From positions 160,250 through 224,249 of the forward strand of contig PACL01000059.1 in NCBI GenBank assembly GCA_002700095.1: a stretch of DNA of 64,000 nucleotides, written 5' to 3'. Positions 27,195 to 36,159 of the stretch are shown one piece after another. A program made the position numbers and the translations under genes. How positions within the stretch are numbered: the stretch's first letter is position 1; every line of letters begins with the position of its first letter. This DNA comes from Fulvimarina sp. Lineage in GTDB: Bacteria > Pseudomonadota > Alphaproteobacteria > Rhizobiales > Rhizobiaceae. Below the pieces are notes generated by a model. That model ran no database searches, was not told where the DNA came from, and worked only from the letters and a program-made list of their open reading frames with translations.

Positions 27195-28256
27195 ATGCCC
27201 GAACCGTCCTTCTTTCCCCGGGGTCCCGGTCTGACCGTGGGCGAGATCGCTGCCATCAGCGGCGCCCGGCCGGGAGAGGGGACCGATCCTGCGATCGTCC
27301 TTTCGGGCATGGCGCCGCTGGACCGGGCGCGCTCCGACGATCTCTCCTTCTTCGACAATCCGCGCTATGCCGGGCAACTGGCCGGCACGGGGGCTGGCTG
27401 CGTCGTCGTCGCGCCGAAGCACCTGTCGTTCCTGCCCGAGGGGCTTGCCCATCTCGTCGCCGAGAACGTCCAGCAGGTCTTCGCCGCTGCCGGTCGCCGG
27501 CTGTTTCCCGCCGCCCTCGTACCCGCCTCCGTCACCCGGGCGGAAGGCATCTCGCCGAGCGCCGACATCGATCCCTCCGCCGAGATCGAGGATGGCGTGA
27601 CCATCGAGGCCTTCGCCGTGATCGGGGCCAAGGTGAAGATCGGCCGCGGCACAATCGTCTCCCCGGGCGCGGTGATCGCGCCGGGCTGCGCCATCGGCCG
27701 CGACTGTCGGATTGGCGCGCAGGTCTCTTTGTCGCACGCGTTCCTTGGCAACCGCGTGGTGCTCCACCCGGGCGTGAAGATCGGCCAGGATGGGTTCGGT
27801 TATGTCGTCGGCCGGGCAGGCCTCGACAAGGTGGTTCAGGTCGGCCGGGTGATCATCCAGGACGATGTCGAGATCGGCGCGAACGCCACTGTCGACCGCG
27901 GCGCCATCCGCGACACGGTGATCGGCGAGGGCACCAAGATCGACAATCAGGTCCAGGTCGGGCACAACGTGGCCATCGGGCGACACAGCGTGATCGTTGC
28001 CCAGGTGGGAATTTCCGGCTCGACCACCATCGGCGACGGCGTCATGATCGGTGGACAGACCGGCATCAACGGCCATGTCACCATCGGTGACGGGGCTCAG
28101 CTCGCCGCCTTGTCCGGCGTGGCGACCGACGTTCCGAAGGGAGCCCGCTGGGGCGGCATTCCGGCAAGGCCGGTGCGCCAGTGGCTCCGCGAAGTGCGAT
28201 TCTTGTCCGAACTAGCCGGGAAGGGGCGAACACCGAGAAATGAGCGCGATGACTGA
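27195..28256 (+). CDS. lpxD: UDP-3-O-(3-hydroxyacyl)glucosamine N-acyltransferase
   Basis: 353 aa. N-terminal uridine-binding domain ([12 protein letters not shown] to about residue 100), then left-handed beta-helix of hexapeptide repeats, with [10 protein letters not shown] and [11 protein letters not shown] carrying the two conserved histidines of the active site, and a C-terminal helix ([15 protein letters not shown]). Third step of lipid A synthesis. The last 17 bases overlap fabZ. Confidence 0.96.
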   Translation: MPEPSFFPRGPGLTVGEIAAISGARPGEGTDPAIVLSGMAPLDRARSDDLSFFDNPRYAGQLAGTGAGCVVVAPKHLSFLPEGLAHLVAENVQQVFAAAGRRLFPAALVPASVTRAEGISPSADIDPSAEIEDGVTIEAFAVIGAKVKIGRGTIVSPGAVIAPGCAIGRDCRIGAQVSLSHAFLGNRVVLHPGVKIGQDGFGYVVGRAGLDKVVQVGRVIIQDDVEIGANATVDRGAIRDTVIGEGTKIDNQVQVGHNVAIGRHSVIVAQVGISGSTTIGDGVMIGGQTGINGHVTIGDGAQLAALSGVATDVPKGARWGGIPARPVRQWLREVRFLSELAGKGRTPRNERDD

Positions 28257-28719
28257 CGCACCCACGACGCTGGAAAGCGCCGACATCACCAGGGTCATGG
28301 AGCTCCTGCCCCATCGCTATCCGTTCCTGATGGTCGACCGCATCGTCGATATCGACAGGGACATGAGCGCCGTCGGGATCAAGAACGTCACCGCCAACGA
28401 GCCGCACTTCCTCGGCCATTTTCCCTCCGCTCCGGTGATGCCGGGCGTCCTGATCATCGAGGGCATGGCCCAGACCGCCGGGGCGATCTGCACGCTGGCA
28501 AGGGGCGGCGACGCGCCGGCGCTGGTCTATTTCATGACCATCGACAACGCCAAGTTCCGCAAGCCCGTGGTGCCGGGAGACCGGCTCGAATATCACGTCA
28601 GGCAGACCAAGAAGCGCGGCAACATCTGGAAGTTCGACTGCGTTGCCAGGGTCGACGACCAGAAGGTGGCGGAGGCCTCGGTGAGCGCCATGCTTTTGCC
28701 GCGCGACGACGCAAAGTAG
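28240..28719 (+). CDS. fabZ: 3-hydroxyacyl-ACP dehydratase FabZ
   Basis: 159-aa hotdog enzyme of fatty acid elongation. Active-site H60 and E74 lie in [14 protein letters not shown] and [11 protein letters not shown]; the N-terminal [14 protein letters not shown] is diagnostic. It overlaps lpxD by 17 bases; an alternative ATG nine bases later is possible. Lipid A and phospholipid synthesis compete for its substrate, so its place in the lpx operon is functionally sensible. Confidence 0.97.
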   Translation: MSAMTDAPTTLESADITRVMELLPHRYPFLMVDRIVDIDRDMSAVGIKNVTANEPHFLGHFPSAPVMPGVLIIEGMAQTAGAICTLARGGDAPALVYFMTIDNAKFRKPVVPGDRLEYHVRQTKKRGNIWKFDCVARVDDQKVAEASVSAMLLPRDDAK

Positions 28720-28722
28720 ACG

Positions 28723-29529
28723 ATGACCGATACGACCGTTCATCCCTCGGCGGTGATCGAGGCCGGCGCCGAGATCGGCGAGGGCTGCGAGATCGGCCCG
28801 TTCTGCCACATCGGCCCGCAGGTGCGGCTCGGCGCGGGCAGCCGGCTGCGCTCCCATGTCGCCATATGGGGCAACACCCAGATCGGCGCCGGCGCGCAGA
28901 TCTGGCCCTTCGCCTCCCTCGGCCACGCGCCGCAGCACCTGAAATACCGCGGCGAGGACCCCCGCCTCATCATCGGCGACAACTGCCTGATCCGCGAGCA
29001 CGTGACGATGAATCCCGGCACGGTGCAGGGCCGCTCGGAAACGACGATCGGCGACAACTGCGCCTTCTTCACCGGCGCCCATGTCGCCCATGACTGCGTC
29101 ATCGAGCGCAACGTCACGCTGATCAACAACGTCATGCTGGCCGGCCACTGCACCATCGGCCAGTATGCCACGATCGCCGGCGGCTCGGGCATCCACCAGT
29201 TCACCCGGATCGGCCATCACGCCTATGTCGGCGGCCTCGCCGCCGTCGAGGGCGACGTCATCCCCTTCGGCATGGTGCTCGGCAACCGGGCCTATCTCTC
29301 CGGCCTCAACGTCATCGGCATGAAACGCGCCGGCTTCGACCGCCATGCGATCCGCAACGTGCGCAAGGCCTATCGCATGCTGTTCTCCGACGACCTGACG
29401 TTCAAGGAGAACATGGACGAGGTGCAGAGCGAGTTTCCCGACGATCCGCTGGTGCAGGACCTGATGGGCTTCATCCGCTCCGGTGGCGACCGCGCTTTGT
29501 GCTTCCCGCGCCACTCGCAGCATTCCTGA
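28723..29529 (+). CDS. lpxA: Acyl-ACP--UDP-N-acetylglucosamine O-acyltransferase
   Basis: 268 aa, first enzyme of lipid A synthesis. Hexapeptide beta-helix (IGEGCEIGPFCHIGPQVRLG onwards), the catalytic His in HVAHDCVIE, and the C-terminal helical region beginning LNVIGMKRAGFDRHAIRNV. It starts three bases after the fabZ stop. Confidence 0.97.
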   Translation: MTDTTVHPSAVIEAGAEIGEGCEIGPFCHIGPQVRLGAGSRLRSHVAIWGNTQIGAGAQIWPFASLGHAPQHLKYRGEDPRLIIGDNCLIREHVTMNPGTVQGRSETTIGDNCAFFTGAHVAHDCVIERNVTLINNVMLAGHCTIGQYATIAGGSGIHQFTRIGHHAYVGGLAAVEGDVIPFGMVLGNRAYLSGLNVIGMKRAGFDRHAIRNVRKAYRMLFSDDLTFKENMDEVQSEFPDDPLVQDLMGFIRSGGDRALCFPRHSQHS

Positions 29530-29533
29530 ACCG

Positions 29534-30439
29534 ATGGAGCCGCGCTCTCCCGGCGAACCGCTCGGGCTGATCGCCGGCGGTGGCCGGCTGCCGCGGATCG
29601 TCGCGGAAGCGGCGCTGGCGCGCGGCTTCACTCCGATCGTCGTGCGGATCGCCGACGCGGAAGGCGACGACTGGACCGGCTTTCGCGGTGACTACTTCAC
29701 CTGGGGCCGCACGGGCGATGCCATCCGCTTCATGAAGGCCAGCGGCGTCACCCGCGTCGCCGCCTGCGGAACCGTCAGCCGGCGGCCGGACTTCCGCTCG
29801 ATCCTGCCGAGCCTGCGCACCCTGATCATGCTGCCGACGGCCTTGCGCATCGTGCGCGGCGGCGACGACCGGCTGCTGCGCAACGTCGCGGCGTTTCTCA
29901 AGGCCGAGGGACTGGAGCCGGTGGCGGTGCAGGACGTCGAGCCGCGCCTCTTGGCGCCGCCGGGACCGATCGCCGGGCGGCGGGCCGATGCGGCCGAGCG
30001 CGCGGCCCTCGCCCTCGGCCTGCGGGCGGCCGAAGCTCTCGGCAGGCTGGATGTCGGCCAGGCCGTCGTCGCCTCGCAGGAGCGGGTGATCGCGCTGGAG
30101 GCTGCCGAAGGCACCCGCGAGATGCTGCACCGCGTCGCCGAACTGAAGACGCGCGGCCGCATCGGGCGGGGCGAGCGGCTGGTGCTGGTCAAGGCGGTCA
30201 AGCCCGGCCAGGACGAGCGCTACGACCTGCCGAGCATCGGCGCATCGACGATCGTCGAAGCCGAAGGCGCCGGTATCGGGGCCATCGGGGTCACGGCCGA
30301 GAAGAGTCTTCTGATCGACTATGAGGCGCTGGTGGCGGCGGCGACGCAGGCGAACATCGCCGTGGTCGGGCTGGTGCCGGGCGATGCCGGGCCTGCGCGA
30401 GGCGAGGCTGAGCCAGCCAGCACGGAGACTGTGCCATGA
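29534..30439 (+). CDS. lpxI: UDP-2,3-diacylglucosamine pyrophosphatase LpxI
   Basis: 301 aa, the LpxI (DUF1009) version of lipid A hydrolase used in alphaproteobacteria in place of LpxH. Features: LGLIAGGGRLPRIVAEAA, KASGVTRVAACGTVSRRPDF, GDDRLLRNVAAFLKAEG, VVASQERVIALEAAEGTREM, LPSIGASTIVEAEGAG. ATG 29534 gives the family start. Its last four bases overlap lpxB (ATGA). Confidence 0.94.
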   Translation: MEPRSPGEPLGLIAGGGRLPRIVAEAALARGFTPIVVRIADAEGDDWTGFRGDYFTWGRTGDAIRFMKASGVTRVAACGTVSRRPDFRSILPSLRTLIMLPTALRIVRGGDDRLLRNVAAFLKAEGLEPVAVQDVEPRLLAPPGPIAGRRADAAERAALALGLRAAEALGRLDVGQAVVASQERVIALEAAEGTREMLHRVAELKTRGRIGRGERLVLVKAVKPGQDERYDLPSIGASTIVEAEGAGIGAIGVTAEKSLLIDYEALVAAATQANIAVVGLVPGDAGPARGEAEPASTETVP

Positions 30440-31593
30440 AGATCGCCTTCGTCGTCGGCGAACCCTCCGGTGACGCAATCGGCGCCGATCTGATCCGGGC
30501 GCTGAGGACCCTGCTCTCCGGCGATCTCGAACTCGTCGGCCTTGCCGGCGAGGCGATGCAGGCGGAGGGCCTTCAAAGCCTCTTCGACATCGACGAGCTT
30601 TCGATCATGGGGGTCTCGGCGATCCTCGCGCGATTGCCCCAATTGGTGCGGCGGGTCGGCCAGACGGCGGATGCGATCGTCGCGGCGCGGCCGGACGCCC
30701 TCGTCGTCATCGACAGCCCGACCTTCTCCCACCGTGTGGCGAAGCGGGTCCGGGCGCGGCTCCCGGCGATGCCGATCGTCAACTACATTCCGCCGACGGT
30801 CTGGGCCTGGCGCGAGGGCCGGGCGGCGAAGATGCGCCCTTATGTCGATCACGCGATCTGCGCGCTGCCCTTCGAGCCGGAGACGATGCGCAGGCTCGGC
30901 GGACCGCCATCCACCTATGTCGGCCATCCGCTGATGAAGGAGCCGGGTCTGGCGGCGATCCTGGCGAACGATGCGCCGCTCGCGGCGAGGCCCGCCGCGA
31001 CGCCGCCGCGCCTCGTCATCCTGCCGGGCTCCCGGCGCGGCGAGATTGACCGGCTGGCGGGCGACTTCGGCGCGACGCTGACGCGGCTGTCCGAGCTCCT
31101 GCCCGGCGTTACGGCGGTGCTGCCGACGCTGCCGCGTCATCGGACCCGCATCGAGGCCGAGGTGGCGAAGTGGTCGGTGAAGCCCGAGATCGTCACCGGC
31201 GGTGCCGCCAAGTGGCAGGCCTTCGCCGGGGCCGACGCGGCGCTCGCGGCTTCGGGAACCGTGTCGCTGGAACTGGCCCTGTCCGGGATCCCGATGGCGC
31301 TCGCCTACAAGCTCGACCCGGTGGCCTACCAGATCCGCCACCTGATCTCGGCCTGGACGGCGGCGATGCCGAACTTCATCGTCGGCCATCCGCTGGTGCC
31401 GGAGCATTTCCACGAATTCGTCCGCCCGGAAATGCTGGCCCGGCGCCTCGTCCGGCTGATGACCGACACCCCCGAACGCCATGCCCAGCTCGCCGGCTTC
31501 GACGAGATCCGACGGCTGATGGCCGTCCACCGGGCCCCCGGCGAGGCGGCGGCGGAGATCGTGCTGGGGCTGGTGGCGAGGGGGCGGGGATAG
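30436..31593 (+). CDS. lpxB: Lipid A disaccharide synthase
   Basis: 385-aa peripheral membrane glycosyltransferase joining lipid X and UDP-diacylglucosamine. Motifs: FVVGEPSGDAIGADLIRAL, YIPPTVWAWREGRAAKM, TYVGHPLMKE, VILPGSRRGEI, ALAASGTVSLELALSGIPM and MPNFIVG near the end. It is the last gene of the envelope block; a large palindromic element follows within 30 bases. Confidence 0.97.
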   Translation: MKIAFVVGEPSGDAIGADLIRALRTLLSGDLELVGLAGEAMQAEGLQSLFDIDELSIMGVSAILARLPQLVRRVGQTADAIVAARPDALVVIDSPTFSHRVAKRVRARLPAMPIVNYIPPTVWAWREGRAAKMRPYVDHAICALPFEPETMRRLGGPPSTYVGHPLMKEPGLAAILANDAPLAARPAATPPRLVILPGSRRGEIDRLAGDFGATLTRLSELLPGVTAVLPTLPRHRTRIEAEVAKWSVKPEIVTGGAAKWQAFAGADAALAASGTVSLELALSGIPMALAYKLDPVAYQIRHLISAWTAAMPNFIVGHPLVPEHFHEFVRPEMLARRLVRLMTDTPERHAQLAGFDEIRRLMAVHRAPGEAAAEIVLGLVARGRG

Positions 31594-31618
31594 GGCCCGC
31601 GGAGCGTGTCATGGACAG

Positions 31619-31839
31619 GCGCCCTCTCTCCCCTTGCGGGAGAGAAAGCGATTTCATCATCTTGGCGAAGCCAAGTGATAGAAATCGCAAGAGAGGGGTT
31701 CGAGCGGTTCAGTCGGTAACGACGGCGGCGGGTTGAAGCGGTGAAACCCCTCTCTTGTCATTCTCAAGGTTTGGACCTCGCCGGGCCGAGGCCCAATTAC
31801 TTGGAATGACTTTCTCTCCCAGAAGGGGAGGGAGGGCGC
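31619..31839. repeat. 221-bp cloverleaf-like palindromic element
   Basis: Terminal inverted repeats of 30 bp (31619-31648 and 31810-31839, 27 of 30 matching; left end GCGCCCTCTCTCCCC) enclose three adjacent hairpins. The first is GCGATTTC/GAAATCGC with CTTGGC/GCCAAG inside (31648-31688). The second is CAAGAGAGGGGTT/AACCCCTCTCTTG (31688-31757). The third is TCATTCTCAAG paired with CTTGGAATGA (31758-31809). There is almost no unpaired sequence between the stems. It resembles a non-coding miniature transposable or palindromic intergenic element. No transposase seen. Confidence 0.75.
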
Positions 31840-31854
31840 TTCGTTCGAGACCCT

Positions 31855-33150
31855 TCACCCCATCGTCTGCGGCAGGAACAGCACGATCCACGGCAGCGCG
31901 ATCAGGATGATCAGCCGGATGATGTCGGTGACGACGAAGGGCAGGACGCCCCGGAAGATCGTGACGAGGCTGACGTCCTTGGCGATCGTGTTGATGACGA
32001 AGACGTTCATGCCGACCGGCGGCGTGATCAGGCCCAGCTCCACCGTCATGACGACGATGATGCCGAACCAGATCGGGTCGAAGCCCATCTCGAGGATCAC
32101 CGGGAAGACGATCGGCACCATCAGGATGATCATCGCCATGGCGTCGAGGAAGCAGCCCATGACGAGGAACAGCAGCATGATCAGCGCCAGCGTGCCGTAG
32201 CTGCCGAGATCGAGGCCGATCAGGAAGGCGGTGAGGTTCTGCGGGACCTGGGTCACGGCCAGGAAATAGCCGAACAAAATCGCGCCGATCAGGATGGTGT
32301 AGATGGCGACCGAGGTGCGCAACGCCTCGACCAGGCTGTCGAGGAGGCTCCGCACACCCAGCCGGCCCCGGGCGATGCCGATCAGCGCGGTGAGGACGGC
32401 GCCGACGGCGGAGGCCTCGGTGGCCGTGGCGACGCCGAAATAGATCGCCAGGATCACCGCCGCGAAGAGCAGGGTCACCGCCCAGACGCCGGACAGCGCC
32501 CGCAGCGCCTCGGCGAGGCTGAAGGGGGTGCCGGCCGGCAGCTTGCGCCCGTACCACAGCCGTACCGTCGCCATGTACATGAGGATGGCGAGGATCCCCG
32601 GCACGATGCCGGCGACGAAGAGTTTCCCGACGTCCTGCTCGGTGATGTAGGCATAGACCGCCAGCACCACCGAGGGCGGGATGAGGATGCCGAGCGTGCC
32701 GCCGGCGGCGATCACCCCGGTCGAGACGTCGTCGGGATAGCCGGCCTTCTTCATCTCCGGATGGGCGATGTTGGTCATCGTCGCGGCGGTAGCGACGGAC
32801 GAGCCGCAGATTGCCGCAAAGCCGGCGCAGGCGCCGACGGTCGCCAGTCCCAGCCCGCCGCGCAGCGAGCCGAAGGTGGCGTTGGCCGCCCGGAAGAGTT
32901 CCCGGCTCATGCCCGAGCGCGTCGCCAGCACCCCCATCAGGATGAAGAACGGGATGAGGGTGAGGTTGAAATCGGTGACGGTCCGGAGCGGCGAGGTGGC
33001 GAGGAGGTTCAGCGCCGGGCTCCAGCCGACAGTGAGGCCGAAGCCGCCGACGCCGACGAGGCCCATGGCGACGCCGATCGGCACGCGGATCAGCATCAGC
33101 GCAAAGAGCACGACGAAGCCGCCGGCGGCGACGAGCTCGCGTTCACTCAT
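31855..33150 (-). CDS. dctM: TRAP transporter large permease (DctM)
   Basis: 431-aa membrane protein with about 12 helices. Family features: MLIRVPIGVAMGLVGVGG, LTLIPFFILMGVLATRSGMS, GLGLATVGACAGFAAICGSS, GYPDDVSTGVIAAGGTLGIL with IPPS, and a C-terminal LGLITPPVGMNVFVINTIAK. It carries the sodium-coupled transport of a carboxylate-type solute with DctQ and the periplasmic DctP. It overlaps dctQ by eight bases. Confidence 0.95.
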   Translation of the reverse strand: MSERELVAAGGFVVLFALMLIRVPIGVAMGLVGVGGFGLTVGWSPALNLLATSPLRTVTDFNLTLIPFFILMGVLATRSGMSRELFRAANATFGSLRGGLGLATVGACAGFAAICGSSVATAATMTNIAHPEMKKAGYPDDVSTGVIAAGGTLGILIPPSVVLAVYAYITEQDVGKLFVAGIVPGILAILMYMATVRLWYGRKLPAGTPFSLAEALRALSGVWAVTLLFAAVILAIYFGVATATEASAVGAVLTALIGIARGRLGVRSLLDSLVEALRTSVAIYTILIGAILFGYFLAVTQVPQNLTAFLIGLDLGSYGTLALIMLLFLVMGCFLDAMAMIILMVPIVFPVILEMGFDPIWFGIIVVMTVELGLITPPVGMNVFVINTIAKDVSLVTIFRGVLPFVVTDIIRLIILIALPWIVLFLPQTMG

Positions 33151-33679
33151 GGCCGGCTCCGTGGGCTTCGTCGTCCTTCAGCGTCTCGTGCGGCTCAAGG
33201 CTCTCGCCATGGCGCAGCACCAGCCACAGGCGGATCAGCGTCGTGACGACGGCCATGACGAGGCCGGCGACGACGAAGGCGAGGAAGGGCCATTGCGGCA
33301 GCCGCAGGTCCATCGTCGTCTCGCCGCCCGGCATCTGCGACAGGACGCGGCCACCGAGCTTCCACGTCAAAAGGAGGGTGAAGAGGAGAAGGCCGAGCCA
33401 GGCGAGGAGATCGAGCACCCGCCGGGCCCTCGGCCCGAGCGCCTGGGCGAGGATGTCGACCTTGATGTGGCTGCCGCGAAAGCCGAGCGAGGCGAAGCCC
33501 CACATGATGGCGATGGCCAGCGTCAGCCGCGACACGTCGAAGGCGTCCGGCACCGGCGCGGCGAAGAGATAGCGCCCGAGCGCCGAGACGAAGACCAGGA
33601 TCGTGACGAGGCCGAGCATGACCGCGGCGATCCGCTCGATGGCGGTGACGACGCGCTCGGTGAGGCGGGAGGAGGTCAT
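33143..33679 (-). CDS. dctQ: TRAP transporter small permease (DctQ)
   Basis: 178 aa with four helices, matching DctQ: IAAVMLGLVTILVFVSALGRYLF, SLGFRGSHIKVDILAQALGPRARRV, and a second hairpin of helices up to VVTTLIRLWLVL. The residues GRYLF and the SHIKVD segment are typical. It is separated from its dctP by 380 bases that contain an inverted-repeat element. Confidence 0.92.
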   Translation of the reverse strand: MTSSRLTERVVTAIERIAAVMLGLVTILVFVSALGRYLFAAPVPDAFDVSRLTLAIAIMWGFASLGFRGSHIKVDILAQALGPRARRVLDLLAWLGLLLFTLLLTWKLGGRVLSQMPGGETTMDLRLPQWPFLAFVVAGLVMAVVTTLIRLWLVLRHGESLEPHETLKDDEAHGAGHE

Positions 33680-34059
33680 GGGCGTGCCATGCGGGGTCGA
33701 TGCGTGCAGGCCGCGACCTTTCGGATGGCGTCACGGCTGTGCGCACCCCCCTCTGTCCTGCCGGACATCTCCCCCTCAAGGGGGGAGATCGAGGTCGTAT
33801 CTGCGCTTGCACTCACGTCCCTGCGCAAGCCTCCTGCACTGGCGGTCAAGGGATGGGCCGCGAAGGCGAAAGCCGCCGATCTCCCGCCTTGAGGGGGAGA
33901 TGCCCGGCAGGGCAGAGGGGGGTACAGGGGCACGATGGCTGGCATTTTGGCGTGGATGACCGCAGGGCAGGGGGAAGTCGACGGGGCGAAGGCGGAAGGA
34001 TCGTCTTCGCCCCGCAAGATGGAGAAGCCGAGGCGTGCACAGCACTCCCCGGCGCGCGA
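33680..34059. other. dctP-dctQ gap occupied by a repeat element
   Basis: 380 bp between two genes that are normally adjacent. 177 bp of it is the inverted-repeat element at 33746-33922. No gene recognised in the remainder. Confidence 0.6.
33746..33922. repeat. 177-bp MITE-like element with 46-bp terminal inverted repeats
   Basis: Left end 33746-33791 starts CCCCCCTCTGTCCTGCCGG and right end 33877-33922 is its reverse complement with 3 mismatches in 46. The ends include a sub-palindrome CTCCCCCTC/GGGGGGAG. Internal 85 bp is non-coding. The same end sequence recurs at 53327-53348, so it is a dispersed family. It lies inside the TRAP operon, between dctP and dctQ. Confidence 0.85.
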
Positions 34060-35073
34060 TCAGTATTTCGCGTCGTTCGCCTCGAGCGCCTTGTCGTAGT
34101 CGGCGAGGACCTTGTCAGGCTCGTAGCCGGCCTTTTCGGCGTCGGCCTTCCAGGCCTCCATGACCGGCCCGACGGATTCGCGCCACAGAGCCACCTCGTC
34201 GGCGTTCGGCGTGTAGACCTCGTGGGAGGGGTCGTCGAGGATCGACTGGCGCACCTCGTTGTCGTAGTCCGACCAGCCGACCGAGATCTTCTGCGACCAT
34301 TCCGGCGTGCAGTGGTCGTCGACGACTTTCTTCAGATCGTCGGCGAGGCCGTCGTAGCTGGCCTTGTTGAACAGCATGACCTGGGAGGAGAGATACAGCG
34401 GCAGGTCGTTGTGGAACTTCACGACGTCGGCCATCTTGAAGCTCTTCATCGCCTCATAGGGGAAGGTGACGGCGTCGGCCGTGCCCTTGGAGATGGCGTC
34501 GCGGGCTTCCGGCGCCGGCACCTGCACCGACGTCCCGCCGAGGGAGTTGATGTAGCGGGCCATGGTGGAATGGGCGGGGCGGACGGTCTTGCCCTTGACG
34601 TCGGCCGGCACCTTGATCGGCGCGTTGGCGTGGAAGCGGCCGGGATTGTGCGGGTTGACGAGGCAGAAATAGACGTCGCTCATTTCCTTGTCCGCGTAGC
34701 CGCCGCCCTTGTAGAATTCGTGGATCGCCTTGCCCGCCTTCGGGCCGTCATTGGCCTCGAACGGGACGCCGGTCAGCTCGTAGATCGGGAAGCGGCCCGC
34801 CGTGTAGCCGGGATTGACGTAGCCGATGTCGACGATGCCGTCCCGCGTCATGTCGTAGTGGTCGGGCGCGGCGCCGAGCTGCTGGGCCGGGTAGATCTCG
34901 ATGGTCAGCTCGCCGCCCGACGCCGCTGCGATCGATTCCGCCCAGGGCACGATGCCGGTGGTGTGGACCGGATGGGTCGCCGGCAGCCAGTGCGCCAGCC
35001 TCAGGGTCGTCTGCGCAGTCGCGGCACAGGTCGTGGCGGCGAGCGCCGCGGCAAGGACGAGCAGTCTCTTCAT
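34060..35073 (-). CDS. dctP: TRAP transporter substrate-binding protein (DctP)
   Basis: 337-aa periplasmic receptor. Signal peptide MKRLLVLAAALAATTC to about ATAQ, then TTLRLAHWLPATHPVHTTG. The conserved Arg that binds the ligand carboxylate is in KGKTVRPAHS; GGTSVQVPAPEARDAISKG and GTADAVTFPYEA follow. ATG 35073 has a GGGAGGAACC ribosome site. The ligand is probably a monocarboxylate handled by the CoA ligase encoded upstream, but this is inferred from gene order only. Confidence 0.93.
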   Translation of the reverse strand: MKRLLVLAAALAATTCAATAQTTLRLAHWLPATHPVHTTGIVPWAESIAAASGGELTIEIYPAQQLGAAPDHYDMTRDGIVDIGYVNPGYTAGRFPIYELTGVPFEANDGPKAGKAIHEFYKGGGYADKEMSDVYFCLVNPHNPGRFHANAPIKVPADVKGKTVRPAHSTMARYINSLGGTSVQVPAPEARDAISKGTADAVTFPYEAMKSFKMADVVKFHNDLPLYLSSQVMLFNKASYDGLADDLKKVVDDHCTPEWSQKISVGWSDYDNEVRQSILDDPSHEVYTPNADEVALWRESVGPVMEAWKADAEKAGYEPDKVLADYDKALEANDAKY

Positions 35074-35212
35074 GGTGGTTCCTCCCGTTGTCGCCCTTCC
35101 TCCCGAAGGGCATTGTCTCTGTCGATCACTCCCGTCGGTCCCGGTCTTTACCCGAGCGCCGCATGGGCCTGATTCAGCGGCCCGGGGTTCGATCTCCCCC
35201 GGGCCGATGGTC

Positions 35213-36139
35213 TTACATGAATTCGATGCCGACGCTCTGCCTGGCGCCGGCAAGGTCGGTCTCGACGGCATCGGCGATCGCCTCGGCGCTCCAGCCGCCG
35301 GGCCTGAAGGCATGGGCCGCTTCGACCGGATGCGCCCAGACCGACAGCCGGTCGCCGCCGAGGCCGATCGCCTGGCCGGTGACGCCGGAAGAGCGCGCGG
35401 AGGCGAGATAGACGAACAGCGCCGCGACGTCTTCCGGCCCGCCGAGGCCGAGATCCTGGCGCACCTTGTCCGGCAGCGTCTCGCCGCGCTCCATCATCTC
35501 CGTATAGGGCTTGAGCATCGGGACGGTCGCGGTCATCGCCGTCATGGCATTGGGGACGATGGCGTTGACGGTGACGTTTGCCCGCGCCAGCTCCATCGAC
35601 CAGGTGCGGGCGAAGGCGGCGATGCCGGCCTTGGCGGCGGCATAGGCGGTCTGGCCGAAATTGCCGCGCTGGCCGGCCATGGACGAGACGAGGATCAGCC
35701 GCCCGCCTTCGCCCTGTTCGCGGAAATGCCGGGCGGCGGCCCGCGCGCAGGTGAAGGTGCCGCGCAGATGGGTGGCGACGACGGCGTCGAAATTCTCGTC
35801 GGTGGTGTTCCACAGCACCCGGTCGCGCAGGATGCCGGCATTGCAGGCCATCACGTCGAGCCGGCCGAAGGCGTCGAGTGCGGCGTTGACGCAGAGATCC
35901 GCCGCCTCGGCGGTGCCGATCGCGGCGACGGCCGCCACCGCCCGCCCGCCGGATGCCGCGATCTCGGCGACGACGGCTTCGGCGGCCGCGGCATCGATGT
36001 CGTTGACGACGATCGAACCGCCGGCCTTCGCCAGAGCGAGGGCGGCGCAGCGACCGATTCCCTGGCCGGCGCCGGTGATCACGACCGCTCGCCCGTCGAG
36101 CCTGATGGCATCTTCGCTCATCCCGGCGTGTTCGCTCAT
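35213..36139 (-). CDS. SDR family NAD(P)-dependent oxidoreductase
   Basis: 308-aa Rossmann enzyme: TGAGQGIG (22-29), D47 of VVNDID indicating NAD preference, N100AG, catalytic S152/S153, Y166 and K170 (AYAAAK). A C-terminal extension of about 45 residues (SVWAHPVEAAHAFRPGGWS) resembles that of bacterial homologues of the peroxisomal multifunctional 3-hydroxyacyl-CoA dehydrogenase, so it may oxidise the hydroxyacyl-CoA made by the neighbouring crotonase. ATG 36139 follows GGGGAGGAC. It lies between the crotonase and dctP in one direction. Confidence 0.85.
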   Translation of the reverse strand: MSEHAGMSEDAIRLDGRAVVITGAGQGIGRCAALALAKAGGSIVVNDIDAAAAEAVVAEIAASGGRAVAAVAAIGTAEAADLCVNAALDAFGRLDVMACNAGILRDRVLWNTTDENFDAVVATHLRGTFTCARAAARHFREQGEGGRLILVSSMAGQRGNFGQTAYAAAKAGIAAFARTWSMELARANVTVNAIVPNAMTAMTATVPMLKPYTEMMERGETLPDKVRQDLGLGGPEDVAALFVYLASARSSGVTGQAIGLGGDRLSVWAHPVEAAHAFRPGGWSAEAIADAVETDLAGARQSVGIEFM

Positions 36140-36159
36140 CTTGGTGTCCTCCCCGCCAT

